DNA from: Coralliovum pocilloporae
GTDB taxonomy: Bacteria > Pseudomonadota > Alphaproteobacteria > Rhizobiales > Cohaesibacteraceae
Direction: 5' to 3'
DNA length: 64,000 nucleotides
NCBI RefSeq assembly: GCF_030845175.1
Contig: NZ_CP132542.1
Span: 2,329,501 to 2,393,500, forward strand
Numbering within the stretch: the stretch's first letter is position 1; each line of letters starts with the position of its first letter. Below are positions 18,526-27,666 of the stretch, in pieces. A program made the position numbers and the translations under genes. The notes under the pieces are model-generated. The model did no database searches, was not told where the DNA came from, and worked only from the letters and a program-made list of their open reading frames with translations.

Positions 18526-18574
18526 TTGACTCGGTTAAAAATAAAATATAAAGAATTTGGTGTGTGGTATACCA
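18526..18574 (+). promoter_or_regulatory. Promoter and GntR-type operator upstream of the oxalate regulator
   Basis: TTGACT (18526-18531) and TATAAA (18547-18552) form a plausible promoter with a short 15-base spacer. Directly downstream is the perfect palindrome TGGTATACCA (18565-18574), the kind of half-site pair bound by GntR/FCD regulators. The 314-base stretch 18375-18688 holds this element, the preceding terminator and a long 5' leader with no other gene that I can see. Confidence 0.6.
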
Positions 18575-18688
18575 GAGTTGGGTCTGAAATTTCTATTCGG
18601 GATATCCCGGAACAGGCTCTGAAGGGCGGGTGCAACACAGAAGACCACGGGTCGGAACAGGCCCAAAGACTATCAAGAGGACTTTCAT

Positions 18689-19381
18689 TTGCTGCTCAGT
18701 GACAAACTGTCTCCGATCGCATCCAGCTTCACGCTGAAAGATCACACCTATGATGTTCTGCGGGATGCGATACTGGACATCAATATCTACGATGCTGACG
18801 CTGATCTTCGACTGGATGAGCGCAAACTGGCTGAGCAGCTTGGTATTTCACGAACCCCCATTCGCGAGGCTTTGGCTCGACTGGCCCATGAGGGGCTGGT
18901 TGATATCGTGCCACGTCGCGGCGTGTTCGTAACCCGCAAAAGCATCAAGGAAATCCTTGAAATGGTCATCACCTGGGCAGCGCTTGAAAGCATGGCTGCC
19001 CGGATGGCGACAAGTGTGGCAACGGATGATGAGCTCCGCGAGCTCAGGCAGTTTGCCATGTCCCATTCCATGGACGCATTGCGGGCCAATATCGAGGAAT
19101 ATTCCGAAGCCAATATCAAATTCCACCAGCAGATCCTGCAGCTTTCCGGCTGTGCTCTGCTGAAGGAGACGGCCGATCAGCTTTTCCAGCACATGCATGC
19201 AGTGCGCAAGCGCACCATGGGTGAGGGAAACCGGGTTGAGCGGTCGGTTGTTGATCATGTTGAAATTCTTGATGCGCTGGAGGCAAGGGACGCAGATCTC
19301 GCCAGCCGTCTCGTGCGTGAGCACACAATGAAGCTCCATGACCACATTCGTGAGACATGGCAGAGGCTGGATGGGGTGTAA
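18689..19381 (+). CDS. GntR family (FCD) transcriptional regulator, oxalate cluster
   Basis: A 230-residue regulator with an N-terminal winged helix-turn-helix (LRLDERKLAEQLGISRTPIREALARLAHEGLVDIVPRRGVFV) and a C-terminal all-helical FCD ligand domain carrying metal-ligand-type residues (Asp, His and the late VDHVEIL histidine). A TTG start at 18689 with AGAGGA upstream is the only well placed start. It is followed 47 bases later by oxc and is expected to control the oxalate genes and itself through the TGGTATACCA palindrome upstream. The effector may be oxalate, oxalyl-CoA or formyl-CoA; the sequence does not tell which. Confidence 0.9.
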   Translation: MLLSDKLSPIASSFTLKDHTYDVLRDAILDINIYDADADLRLDERKLAEQLGISRTPIREALARLAHEGLVDIVPRRGVFVTRKSIKEILEMVITWAALESMAARMATSVATDDELRELRQFAMSHSMDALRANIEEYSEANIKFHQQILQLSGCALLKETADQLFQHMHAVRKRTMGEGNRVERSVVDHVEILDALEARDADLASRLVREHTMKLHDHIRETWQRLDGV

Positions 19382-19428
19382 TCCAGCCACTCAGAAGACC
19401 AACAGATGGGAAAGACTGAGGGAAACTG

Positions 19429-21180
19429 ATGAGTACCGAAAGCACGGCAGCGGTGACTGAACAGGTTGAGGTTATTCAGGAGGAGCAGGAGCTTACCGAC
19501 GGGTTTCATCTGGTTATTGATGCATTGAAGCTGAATGGCATCAATACAATTTACGGGGTGCCCGGCATCCCCATTACAGATCTTGGCCGAATGGCACAGG
19601 CAGCAGGCATGCGGGTTCTGTCATTCCGGCATGAGCAGCATGCAGGAAATGCTGCAGCGATCGCAGGATATCTCACCAAGAAGCCGGGTATCTGTCTGAC
19701 AGTGTCAGCGCCCGGCTTTTTGAATGGCCTGACGGCACTGGCCCACGCCACCACCAATTGCTGGCCAATGATCCTGATAAGCGGTTCTTCCGAGCGTGAA
19801 ATCGTCGACCTGCAGAAGGGTGACTATGAGGAGATGGATCAGCTCGCCATCGCCAAACCGCTTTGCAAGGCTGCTTACAGAGTGCTGCATGCGGAAGATA
19901 TCGGCATCGGCATGGCGCGAGCCATTCGTGCGGCTCTTTCAGGACGGCCAGGTGGTGTCTATCTGGACCTGCCCGCAAGCCTGCTTGGCCAGGTGATGAC
20001 GGCTGAAGAAGGGGCGAAGTCCCTGATTGAAGTGGTTGATCCGGCCCCGGCGCAAGTGCCCGGCGCAGATGCGATTGACCGCGCATTGGATGTTCTGAAA
20101 CAGGCTGAACGCCCGCTGATTATCCTGGGTAAGGGTGCGGCTTATGCCCAGGCTGACGAGGCCATCCGGGCCTTTGTCGAGAAAAGCGGTGCACCCTATA
20201 TCGCCATGTCCATGGCCAAGGGGCTGCTGCCTGATGATCATCCCCAATATGCCGGTGCGGCGCGATCTCTTGTGCTCAAGGAATCCGATTGTGTCATGCT
20301 GATAGGAGCAAGGCTCAACTGGCTCCTGTCCCATGGCAAGGGCAAGCAATGGGGCGCACCGGGGTCGAAAAAGTTCATTCATATCGACATTGATCCAAAG
20401 GAGATGGACAGCAACCAGCCCATCGCCGCGCCCCTTGTCGGTGATATTGAATCCTGCGTCACAGCCCTGACGGCGGCCATGGGTGAAAGCTGGGTCAAGC
20501 CATCATCCGGCTGGCTGGATATGGTTCGCGCCAAGGTTCAGACCAATATGGATCGCATGGCACCGAAGCTGCAGAACAACAATGTACCGATGGATTATCA
20601 CGGGGCGTTGGGTGCACTCAGAACTGTTATCAAACAGCGCCCGGAAACCATTCTGGTCAACGAGGGGGCGAACACACTCGATTTCGCCCGCAGCATCATT
20701 GACATCTATCGCCCGCGCAAGCGTCTCGATGTTGGAACCTGGGGCGTGATGGGCATCGGAATGGGAACCGCCATTGCTGCCGCTGTTGAAACCGGCTGTC
20801 CGGTTCTGGCGGTAGAAGGAGACAGTGCCTTTGGGTTCTCCGGCATGGAAGTTGAGACTATCTGCCGCTACAATCTGCCTGTCTGTGTGGTTGTCTTCAA
20901 CAATAACGGCATCTATCGGGGAACGGATGTGAACCCGACGGGCCATTCTGATCCGGCCCCGACAGTCTTTGTAGAAGACTCCCGCTATGACCTGATGATG
21001 CAGGCCTTTGGTGGTGTCGGCGTGACGGCAACCTCACCCGATGACCTGAGCCGGGCCGTCAATGACGCGCTTTCCTCAGGCCGGCCAACATTGATCAATG
21101 CAGTGATTGATCCGCAGGCCGGAACGGAAAGCGGCCGGATCGGGAACCTTAATCCGCAGAGTGTCGTGTCGAAGAAATAG
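19429..21180 (+). CDS. oxc: Oxalyl-CoA decarboxylase
   Basis: A 583-residue thiamine-diphosphate enzyme that decarboxylates oxalyl-CoA to formyl-CoA and CO2. The N-terminal PYR domain has [12 protein letters not shown] and the catalytic Glu in [13 protein letters not shown]; the C-terminal PP domain has the TPP/Mg motif [33 protein letters not shown]. These sequences and the [30 protein letters not shown] block are typical of Oxc rather than acetolactate synthase. The gene is followed by frc, as in Oxalobacter and related clusters, so the pair forms the oxalate catabolic cycle. The first 20 residues are a less conserved extension. Confidence 0.96.
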   Translation: MSTESTAAVTEQVEVIQEEQELTDGFHLVIDALKLNGINTIYGVPGIPITDLGRMAQAAGMRVLSFRHEQHAGNAAAIAGYLTKKPGICLTVSAPGFLNGLTALAHATTNCWPMILISGSSEREIVDLQKGDYEEMDQLAIAKPLCKAAYRVLHAEDIGIGMARAIRAALSGRPGGVYLDLPASLLGQVMTAEEGAKSLIEVVDPAPAQVPGADAIDRALDVLKQAERPLIILGKGAAYAQADEAIRAFVEKSGAPYIAMSMAKGLLPDDHPQYAGAARSLVLKESDCVMLIGARLNWLLSHGKGKQWGAPGSKKFIHIDIDPKEMDSNQPIAAPLVGDIESCVTALTAAMGESWVKPSSGWLDMVRAKVQTNMDRMAPKLQNNNVPMDYHGALGALRTVIKQRPETILVNEGANTLDFARSIIDIYRPRKRLDVGTWGVMGIGMGTAIAAAVETGCPVLAVEGDSAFGFSGMEVETICRYNLPVCVVVFNNNGIYRGTDVNPTGHSDPAPTVFVEDSRYDLMMQAFGGVGVTATSPDDLSRAVNDALSSGRPTLINAVIDPQAGTESGRIGNLNPQSVVSKK

Positions 21181-21218
21181 AAAAGGCACGCTGATTTTTT
21201 GATGAACAGGGAAGACTA

Positions 21219-22493
21219 ATGAAAGCGCTCGAAGGTGTAAAAATTCTTGATTTCACCCATGTCCAGTCAGGGCCGACCTGTACCCAGTTGCTGGCCTGGT
21301 TCGGGGCGGATGTGATCAAGGTGGAACGGCCCGGTGTGGGGGACGCGACCCGCAAGCAGCTGGTTGATGTGCCGGGAGCAGACAGCCTCTATTTCACCAT
21401 GCTGAATCACAACAAGCGGTCCATTGAGCTGAATTCCAAGAATGAGACAGGCAAGGAAGTTCTGACCCGCCTCATTCAGGAATGTGATGTGCTGGTGGAG
21501 AATTTTGCGCCGGGGGCTCTGGATCGTATGGGCTTTTCCTGGGAACGCATTCAGGAAATCAATCCACGGATCATCATGGCTTCCGTCAAGGGGTTCGGGC
21601 CTGGTCAGTATGAAGACTGCAAAGTCTATGAGAACGTGGCGCAATGTGCAGGCGGCGCGGCATCCACCACAGGATTCCTTGATGGACCGCCGGTGGTGAC
21701 GGGTGCGCAGATTGGTGACTCCGGCACAGGCCTGCATCTGGCGCTCGGGATCGTAACAGCTCTGTTCCAGCGTGAGAAAACCGGGCGTGGCCAGAAGGTT
21801 CTCGCGGCGATGCAGGATGGGGTGCTCAACCTCTGCCGCGTTAAGCTGCGCGATCAGCAGCGCCTGGCTGCCGGTCCTCTCAAGGAATATTCCCAGTTTG
21901 GTGAGGGTGTTCCGTTCGGTGAGGCAACGCCCCGCGCCGGTAACGATTCAGGCGGTGGTCAGCCTGGTCGTATTCTCAAGTGCAAGGGTTGGGAGACCGA
22001 TGCCAACGCCTACACCTATTTCATCACGCAGGCCGCGGTCTGGGAAGCTATCTGTGATGTGATTGGCAAGCCGGAATGGAAGACACAGGAAGGTTATGCA
22101 ACACCACCTGAGCGGCTCGACAAGCTGAACGAGGTGTTTGATGCCATTGAGGCCTGGACCATGACGAAGACCAAGTTCGAGGTCATGGACATCTGTAATC
22201 CACTCAATATTCCGGTCGGCCCGATCCTGTCGATGAAGGAGTTGGCGGAAGATGATGGCCTGCGGGAGACAGGTACCATCGTGGAAGTCGACCATCCGGA
22301 GCGCGGCTCCTATCTGAGTGTCGGCTGCCCCATCAAACTGTCTGATAGCCCGGTCGATGTGACACGCTCTCCGCTTCTGGGTGAGCACACCACCGAGGTT
22401 CTGAGCGAAGTGCTCGGATATTCAGGCGAGGATCTGGACCGTGTAATCGGGTCCGGTGCGGTCGGGGAGGTTAAAGCAGACGCCGCTGAGTAA
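21219..22493 (+). CDS. frc: Formyl-CoA:oxalate CoA-transferase
   Basis: A 424-residue class III CoA-transferase that moves CoA from formyl-CoA to oxalate, giving formate and oxalyl-CoA for Oxc. The start ([39 protein letters not shown]) is the classic family N-terminus, and the catalytic Asp lies in [15 protein letters not shown]. The glycine loop [17 protein letters not shown] matches Frc. It lies 38 bases after oxc and is co-transcribed with it. The length is the usual one for Frc. Confidence 0.96.
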   Translation: MKALEGVKILDFTHVQSGPTCTQLLAWFGADVIKVERPGVGDATRKQLVDVPGADSLYFTMLNHNKRSIELNSKNETGKEVLTRLIQECDVLVENFAPGALDRMGFSWERIQEINPRIIMASVKGFGPGQYEDCKVYENVAQCAGGAASTTGFLDGPPVVTGAQIGDSGTGLHLALGIVTALFQREKTGRGQKVLAAMQDGVLNLCRVKLRDQQRLAAGPLKEYSQFGEGVPFGEATPRAGNDSGGGQPGRILKCKGWETDANAYTYFITQAAVWEAICDVIGKPEWKTQEGYATPPERLDKLNEVFDAIEAWTMTKTKFEVMDICNPLNIPVGPILSMKELAEDDGLRETGTIVEVDHPERGSYLSVGCPIKLSDSPVDVTRSPLLGEHTTEVLSEVLGYSGEDLDRVIGSGAVGEVKADAAE

Positions 22494-22546
22494 GGAGACT
22501 TTTCGGCCGGTCGCAGGAGGAGCGACCGCCAGTTCGGGAGGAGAAT

Positions 22547-23464
22547 ATGCGTCTCATCGTCATGGGACAGCAGGCCTTCGGCAAGGATGTGCTGGAACGG
22601 CTGCTGGAAGACGGAACAGATGAAGTTGTCGCGGTCTATTGTGAACCGGACCGCGACGGCAGGCCGGTTGACCCGATCAAGGCCTTTGCGCTCGAAAAGG
22701 GTCTTCCGGTAGAGCAGCCAGCGAGGTTCGAGGAGCAGGCCATTCTAGACAGGCTGGCCTCCTTTGATGCTGATCTGATGGTGATGGCATTCGTCAATGT
22801 CTTTGTCCCGGAAGCCGCAAGGGATACCCCGAAGCTCGGTTCAATCTGCTTTCACCCGTCACTGCTGCCTTTTCATCGCGGGCCATCAGCTGTGAACTGG
22901 CCGATTATCATGGGGCGCCAAAAATCCGGTTATTCCTGGTTCTATCCCACAGACGGTCTGGATGAGGGGGACAGCCTGCTGCAATGGGAATGTCCGATTG
23001 AACCCGATGATACCGTCATCGACTTGTATTTTAAGAAGATTTACCCATCAGCAGTTGAATCTGTTCTGGATGTCTGCAATCTTTTCCGATCCGGTGTTCC
23101 TCCGCGGCTGGTGCCTGATGAATCAAAGGCCACCTACGAACGGCGATGCACAAAGGCGCATGCCCGCATCGACTGGAACAAGCCTGTGGGTCAGGTCTAT
23201 GACCTTATCCGGGGCACCAATCCGTCACCGGGCGCGTGGACGACAGTGAATGGTGAGGAACTGGGGATTTTCGATTGCCGCCGGGAGTCCGGCGACGGGG
23301 TGTCGAGCAAGGTTCTCGAGGTCTCCGAAGACGGTGTTCTTGTTCAGTGCGTCGGCGGACGCATCAGGATCAAGCGGGTACGACCAGCCGGTGGTGACAA
23401 GATAACGGCTCCTGACTGGGCGTCTCAGGCAGGCATCAAGGCAGGAGACCGGCTTGGGCAATAA
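22547..23464 (+). CDS. Formyltransferase-fold protein resembling 10-formyl-THF hydrolase domain
   Basis: A 305-residue protein with the methionyl-tRNA formyltransferase fold. It looks most like the N-terminal hydrolase domain of 10-formyltetrahydrofolate dehydrogenase: FHPSLLPFHRGPSAVNWPI, YPTDGLDEGDSLLQ with the catalytic Asp, and the C-terminal INWNKP-like DWNKPVGQVYDLIRGTNPSPGAWT block. At the position of the catalytic Asn of Fmt (N-x-H) there is Cys (SICFHPS). True Fmt function is therefore doubtful. Placed after oxc-frc, it may handle one-carbon units arising from formyl-CoA or formate, for instance hydrolysis of 10-formyl-THF. That role is inference. Confidence 0.8.
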   Translation: MRLIVMGQQAFGKDVLERLLEDGTDEVVAVYCEPDRDGRPVDPIKAFALEKGLPVEQPARFEEQAILDRLASFDADLMVMAFVNVFVPEAARDTPKLGSICFHPSLLPFHRGPSAVNWPIIMGRQKSGYSWFYPTDGLDEGDSLLQWECPIEPDDTVIDLYFKKIYPSAVESVLDVCNLFRSGVPPRLVPDESKATYERRCTKAHARIDWNKPVGQVYDLIRGTNPSPGAWTTVNGEELGIFDCRRESGDGVSSKVLEVSEDGVLVQCVGGRIRIKRVRPAGGDKITAPDWASQAGIKAGDRLGQ

Positions 23465-23532
23465 TATGACTACAGTGGATGTCCGAGGGGCGGATACAGA
23501 AGCATTGATGCTTCTTTCAAGAGGATAGAGTT

Positions 23533-24387
23533 TTGATTTACAAGATTATTGTTCCGGTAAGAGGCGATGGAAAGGGCGACAATGTTCTTGCGCATGTTGC
23601 CGCGCTGACAAAGCGCCACAGGGCGCATGTTGTTGTGACGCATTGCCGGGCACGATCAGAGGATCTGCTGCCCTTCGGAGTCCCTATCCCGAAATTCTTC
23701 CGTGAACAGATTGTCGAGAAGGCACAGGATGTGGCCGACCAGGTCGAAGAGCAGCTGAAGAAGGAGTTTACCGAGCTCACAGAGGCTTTCGGACTGACGG
23801 TAACGGATCAGCCTACAGGCAAGGAGGCCACGGCAACCTGGGTGGAAGAGCAGGGGCGGCAGGTTGAGGTTATCCGGCATCATGGACGTCTTGCGGACCT
23901 GATTGCTGTTGCCCAGCCGGATCGTGACCGGAACCTCGGTACCAACACATTGAAAGCGGCGCTGTTTCACACCGGTACACCGGTGATGATGTGCCCGCAG
24001 GCTGAAACGCCACCCAAGGATCTTGGCAGGCATGTGGCCATAGGCTGGAACGGATCAATGGAAGCCAGCCGGGCCGTGGCCATGACCATCGGTCTGATCA
24101 CCATGGCAGACAAGGTGACAATCTTTGCCGGTCAGAACCAGATCGGCGGGGCGTCGGCTGATGATCTGCTGAAATATCTCGCCCTGCGCAATATCGAGGC
24201 GGAGATCGTTCCTTTCTCACCCAAACGCAATGCAGGGAGAGCATTGCTTGATGAGTGCGGCAATCACGGCGTCGATCTGCTCATCATGGGGGCATATGGC
24301 GACAGCCATGAGAGGGAAACACTGTTTGGAGGGAACACGCAGGCTGTTGTCGATAAGGCAAAGATGCCTGTGGTGTTCGTGCATTAA
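23533..24387 (+). CDS. Universal stress protein with two UspA domains
   Basis: A 284-residue tandem Usp protein. The first half begins IYKIIVPVRGDGKGDNVLAHVAAL, and the second ends with LLIMGAYGDSHERETLFGGNTQAVV, the nucleotide-binding G-x2-G-x9-G-(S/T) pattern of ATP-binding UspA domains. A TTG start at 23533 follows AGAGGA. It lies 68 bases after the formyltransferase-like gene on the same strand. Usp proteins next to tripartite or TRAP transporters are often found in alphaproteobacteria and may modulate uptake. Confidence 0.9.
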   Translation: MIYKIIVPVRGDGKGDNVLAHVAALTKRHRAHVVVTHCRARSEDLLPFGVPIPKFFREQIVEKAQDVADQVEEQLKKEFTELTEAFGLTVTDQPTGKEATATWVEEQGRQVEVIRHHGRLADLIAVAQPDRDRNLGTNTLKAALFHTGTPVMMCPQAETPPKDLGRHVAIGWNGSMEASRAVAMTIGLITMADKVTIFAGQNQIGGASADDLLKYLALRNIEAEIVPFSPKRNAGRALLDECGNHGVDLLIMGAYGDSHERETLFGGNTQAVVDKAKMPVVFVH

Positions 24388-24439
24388 CACGTTGCCTGAT
24401 TGAGGCACAGGAGGATGAATTTGGAGGATTTGCCGATCC

Positions 24440-24467
24440 CTGACAGTTCCCTGACAAATCTCTGACA
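24440..24467. promoter_or_regulatory. Three 11-bp direct repeats upstream of tctC, PhoB/OmpR-type operator
   Basis: CTGACA occurs at 24440, 24451 and 24462, spaced exactly 11 bases, one helical turn. Read on the other strand the units are CTGTCA, TTGTCA and CTGTCA, close to the half-sites of Pho boxes and to direct repeats bound by OmpR-family regulators such as TctD. The block lies about 80 bases upstream of the tctC start (24545), a suitable activator position. Confidence 0.55.
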
Positions 24468-24544
24468 GGGAGACCGGGCTCGGTGGATGAAGCGCCGCGC
24501 GACGCTCCTCGCGTAAGATAGCATTTCTATCAAGGGAGGGAGAC

Positions 24545-25522
24545 ATGGCTATCACCAAGAGACTACTCATGGGTCTGGCAGGTGCGGCAGCACTCACAGC
24601 GACCGCCTTTACTGGCATCGCGCAGGCCTTTGAGCCCACGAAGCCTATCGACTTTGTCATCATGGCCGGTAAAGGCGGCGGTGCTGACAAAATGGCTCGC
24701 CTGATGCAGGCCATTGTTGAGAAGGAAGGTCTGTCAGCACGTCCGCTGGTTCCGACCAACAAGTCCGGCGGTTCCGGTGCTGAGGCTCTGGTGCATATGA
24801 AGAGCGCCAATGATCCCAATCATACGATCATGGTGACACTGAATTCCTTCTTCACAACGCCATTGCGTCAGCCTGGTCTGAACGTGGATATCATGACCTT
24901 CGCGCCTGTTGGCCGTATGGCGGAAGACACCTTCCTGCTCTGGGTCCACAAGGATACGGGCATCACTAGCTTTGAGGAATTCCTGAAGGAAGCAAAGGCA
25001 CGTGGCAACCAGTGGGTCATGGGCGGAACCGGCAAGAATTCCGAAGACAACATCATCACCGATTTCCTGAACAATAATTATGGCCTGAGCATCAAGTACA
25101 TCCCGTACAAGGGCGGCGGGGCCGTAGCCAAGGATCTGGCGGGCAAACAGATTACCTCCTCGGTAAACAACCCGTCCGAAGCACTCGGTTTCTATGAAGC
25201 CGGAACGGTGATCCCGCTTGTTGCCTTCACCAATGAACGTCTTCCGATGTTCCCTGATGTGCCGACCCTGAAAGAGACCGGTGGTGACTTCGCCTATTTC
25301 ATGCAGCGGGCCGTTGTTGGCGCGCCTGGCATGTCTGACGATGCACTCGCCTATTACACCGCCATGTTCACCAAGGTGTTCAATTCGGCTGACTGGCAGA
25401 AATACAAGTCTGACAAGTCCCTGATGGGCGACTTCATGGCTGGCGGTGATCTCAAGTCCTATTGGGATACGCAGCGCTCACGTCATCAGACCATTCTGAA
25501 AGCGTCCGGCGCAATCAAGTAA
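24545..25522 (+). CDS. Tripartite tricarboxylate transporter receptor TctC
   Basis: A 325-residue periplasmic binding protein of the TctC/Bug family. The signal peptide (MAITKRLLMGLAGAAALTATAFTGIAQA) is followed by KPIDFVIMAGKGGGADKMAR, the typical first strand and phosphate/carboxylate-binding loop. Later family marks are VMGGTGKNSEDNI, YIPYKGGGAVAKDLAGKQI and FPDVPTLKETGGDF. Aspartates that clasp carboxylates by water bridges are expected here but cannot be picked with certainty. It opens a tctCBA operon next to the oxalate genes; uptake of oxalate or another dicarboxylate is a reasonable inference. Confidence 0.93.
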   Translation: MAITKRLLMGLAGAAALTATAFTGIAQAFEPTKPIDFVIMAGKGGGADKMARLMQAIVEKEGLSARPLVPTNKSGGSGAEALVHMKSANDPNHTIMVTLNSFFTTPLRQPGLNVDIMTFAPVGRMAEDTFLLWVHKDTGITSFEEFLKEAKARGNQWVMGGTGKNSEDNIITDFLNNNYGLSIKYIPYKGGGAVAKDLAGKQITSSVNNPSEALGFYEAGTVIPLVAFTNERLPMFPDVPTLKETGGDFAYFMQRAVVGAPGMSDDALAYYTAMFTKVFNSADWQKYKSDKSLMGDFMAGGDLKSYWDTQRSRHQTILKASGAIK

Positions 25523-25553
25523 TCAGGTCAGTCCGGGAAGGGAAACAGGCGTA

Positions 25554-26084
25554 ATGCGTAAGGCAGAACTTATCACGTGCACTATTCTTGGGATCCTTTC
25601 CCTCTACCTGATGTGGAAAAGTGGCGAGCCGCCGGCATGGAACCCCGATGTGGGGCGGTTCGCAAATATAGGGTTCATCGAGGGCGAAGGCCCGGGTAGC
25701 GGTTTCTGGCCGTTCTGGCTGTCGCTGGTGATGTTCCTCAGTTGTGTGTGGACCGGTATCAACTGGGTCAGGAGAACCTCTCCGCCGTCCCGGTCGCAGC
25801 AGCAATATCTCGACACATACGGCAAGAAGATGGTTGTCTTTGTCGGTGGCGGTATTTTCGGATTTCTGATCCTGATCGGTTTTCTGGGCTTTTATGGAGC
25901 GATCCCGCTCTTCCTGATCTACTACCTGAAATTTCTGGGCCGCCACAGCTGGCTGACAACGATCTCCATCGCTGTCGCAACGCCGGTGGTGTGCTTCTTC
26001 TTCTTTGATATCGCGATGCGGATTGTCCTGCCCAAAGGTCACCTGGAACCGCTGTTCCTGCCGCTCTACGACATCTTCTACTGA
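25554..26084 (+). CDS. Tripartite tricarboxylate transporter small membrane subunit TctB
   Basis: A 176-residue protein with four hydrophobic segments (for example ITCTILGILSLYLMW, FWPFWLSLVMFLSCVW, VVFVGGGIFGFLILIGFLGFYGAIPLFLIYYLKF split over two helices). The GPGSGFWPFW segment is typical of TctB. It lies 31 bases after tctC and 30 before tctA. It assists TctA in Na+- or H+-driven uptake of carboxylates. Confidence 0.9.
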   Translation: MRKAELITCTILGILSLYLMWKSGEPPAWNPDVGRFANIGFIEGEGPGSGFWPFWLSLVMFLSCVWTGINWVRRTSPPSRSQQQYLDTYGKKMVVFVGGGIFGFLILIGFLGFYGAIPLFLIYYLKFLGRHSWLTTISIAVATPVVCFFFFDIAMRIVLPKGHLEPLFLPLYDIFY

Positions 26085-26114
26085 TTTTAGCAAGGCATAC
26101 AGGGAAACTGGACA

Positions 26115-27653
26115 ATGGAAATTCTTGTTGCGCTCTTCCAGGGGGTCGGTATTGCTCTCGAGCCCGTCAATCTGGGCCTTGCAGTCCTTGGTGTTGTGGT
26201 TGGACTGTTTGTCGGTGCCATGCCTGGTCTCGGATCGGTCAATGGTGTTGCTATTCTGCTGCCTTTCACCTTTGTCATTCAACAGACGACCGGCAGTGCC
26301 ACATCGCCGATGATCTTTCTGGCCGCCATCTATTATGGGGCCATGTACGGGGGGGCGATTTCGTCGATCACGCTCGGCATACCGGGGGCGTCGACCGCCG
26401 TGGCCACAACCTTTGACGGGCGTCCGCTGGCCCTTGCCGGCAAAGCGGACCGGGCGCTGGTGACTGCGGCGGTCGCATCTTTTATCGGCGGCACTATCTC
26501 TGTAGTTCTGTTCACCGCTTTTGCGCCGCTTCTGGCTTCTGTTGCCCTTAGTTTCGGGCCACCTGAAATCTGCGCCCTGATGCTTCTGGCGTTTGCCACA
26601 TTCGTTGGCCTTGGCGGAGATGATATCCCCAAAACCCTGTTCTCGATCTGCTTTGGCCTTGTGATGGCCGCGGTCGGTTTCGACCAGATCTCCGGCGAAC
26701 CGCGCCTTCTGTTCTTCGATTCAACGGAATGGTTCAGCCGTGGCATCCGGTTCCTGGTTCTGGCCATCGGTATCTATGGCATCGGCGAGATGTTGTGGAC
26801 CATCAATACAACGCGCGACGAGAACACCATGTCGGACGTGAATTTCACCTTTGGCCGGATTGTTAAAGCCCTCAAGAGCTTCCGCGAGGCCTGGAGGGGC
26901 ACCATGATCGGATCGCTTCTGGGATTCTTTGTCGGCATTCTGCCTGCAGCCGGTGCCACTCCAGGCTCGCTGATGTCATACGGCGTTGCCAAGATGACGT
27001 CGAAAAATCCGGAGGAATACGGGCGAGGGTCCGTTGACGGGGTGGCGGCTCCGGAAGCTGCCAACAACTCGGCCTCCACTGGTGCCATGCTGCCGATGAT
27101 GACACTGGGTATTCCCGGGTCACCGACAACGGCTGTCCTTCTGGCGGGCATGGTGATCTGGGGCCTGCAGCCGGGCCCGCTTCTGTTCACCAACCAGCCC
27201 GATTTCGTCTGGCCGCTGATTGGCTCCTTCTACATCTCAAACCTTGTGGCGGTGCTGGTCAACCTGGCTTTCATCCCGCTGTTCCTGTGGATGTTGCGTA
27301 TGCCGTTCACCATCCTGGCACCGCTGATTTTTGTGCTGTCGCTTGTGGGAACCTACGCGGCCTATCAGAATATGTATGAAGTCTGGCTGATGGTCTTCTT
27401 CGGCGTCGGCGCCTTCTTCCTGCGCATTCTTGACTATCCTGTTGCCCCCGCTGTTCTGGCCATCGTGCTTGGGCCGATTGCAGAACCAACCCTGCGTCAG
27501 TCGCTTCTGTTCTCTGACGGCAGCTTCAGCATTTTCTTCACTCGCCCAATCGCCGGGCCGATTACGGTGATCGCGATCATCCTGATCCTGCTGCCGCTGC
27601 TGAAAGCCATCTGGGACAGAACCGGAGGAGCAAAAAGGAAAGCCGCATCGTGA
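26115..27653 (+). CDS. Tripartite tricarboxylate transporter large permease TctA
   Basis: A 512-residue polytopic protein with about 12 membrane helices and the two TctA glycine signatures: VGLFVGAMPGLGSVNGVAILLPFTF near the N-terminus and GFFVGILPAAGATPGSLMSYGVAK in the middle, the second followed by GVAAPEAANNSASTGAMLPMMTLGIPGSPTTAVLLAGM. This is the transport channel of the tctCBA system. The high conservation of these motifs makes the call secure. Confidence 0.95.
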   Translation: MEILVALFQGVGIALEPVNLGLAVLGVVVGLFVGAMPGLGSVNGVAILLPFTFVIQQTTGSATSPMIFLAAIYYGAMYGGAISSITLGIPGASTAVATTFDGRPLALAGKADRALVTAAVASFIGGTISVVLFTAFAPLLASVALSFGPPEICALMLLAFATFVGLGGDDIPKTLFSICFGLVMAAVGFDQISGEPRLLFFDSTEWFSRGIRFLVLAIGIYGIGEMLWTINTTRDENTMSDVNFTFGRIVKALKSFREAWRGTMIGSLLGFFVGILPAAGATPGSLMSYGVAKMTSKNPEEYGRGSVDGVAAPEAANNSASTGAMLPMMTLGIPGSPTTAVLLAGMVIWGLQPGPLLFTNQPDFVWPLIGSFYISNLVAVLVNLAFIPLFLWMLRMPFTILAPLIFVLSLVGTYAAYQNMYEVWLMVFFGVGAFFLRILDYPVAPAVLAIVLGPIAEPTLRQSLLFSDGSFSIFFTRPIAGPITVIAIILILLPLLKAIWDRTGGAKRKAAS

Positions 27654-27666
27654 CGCTGAAGGCCCT

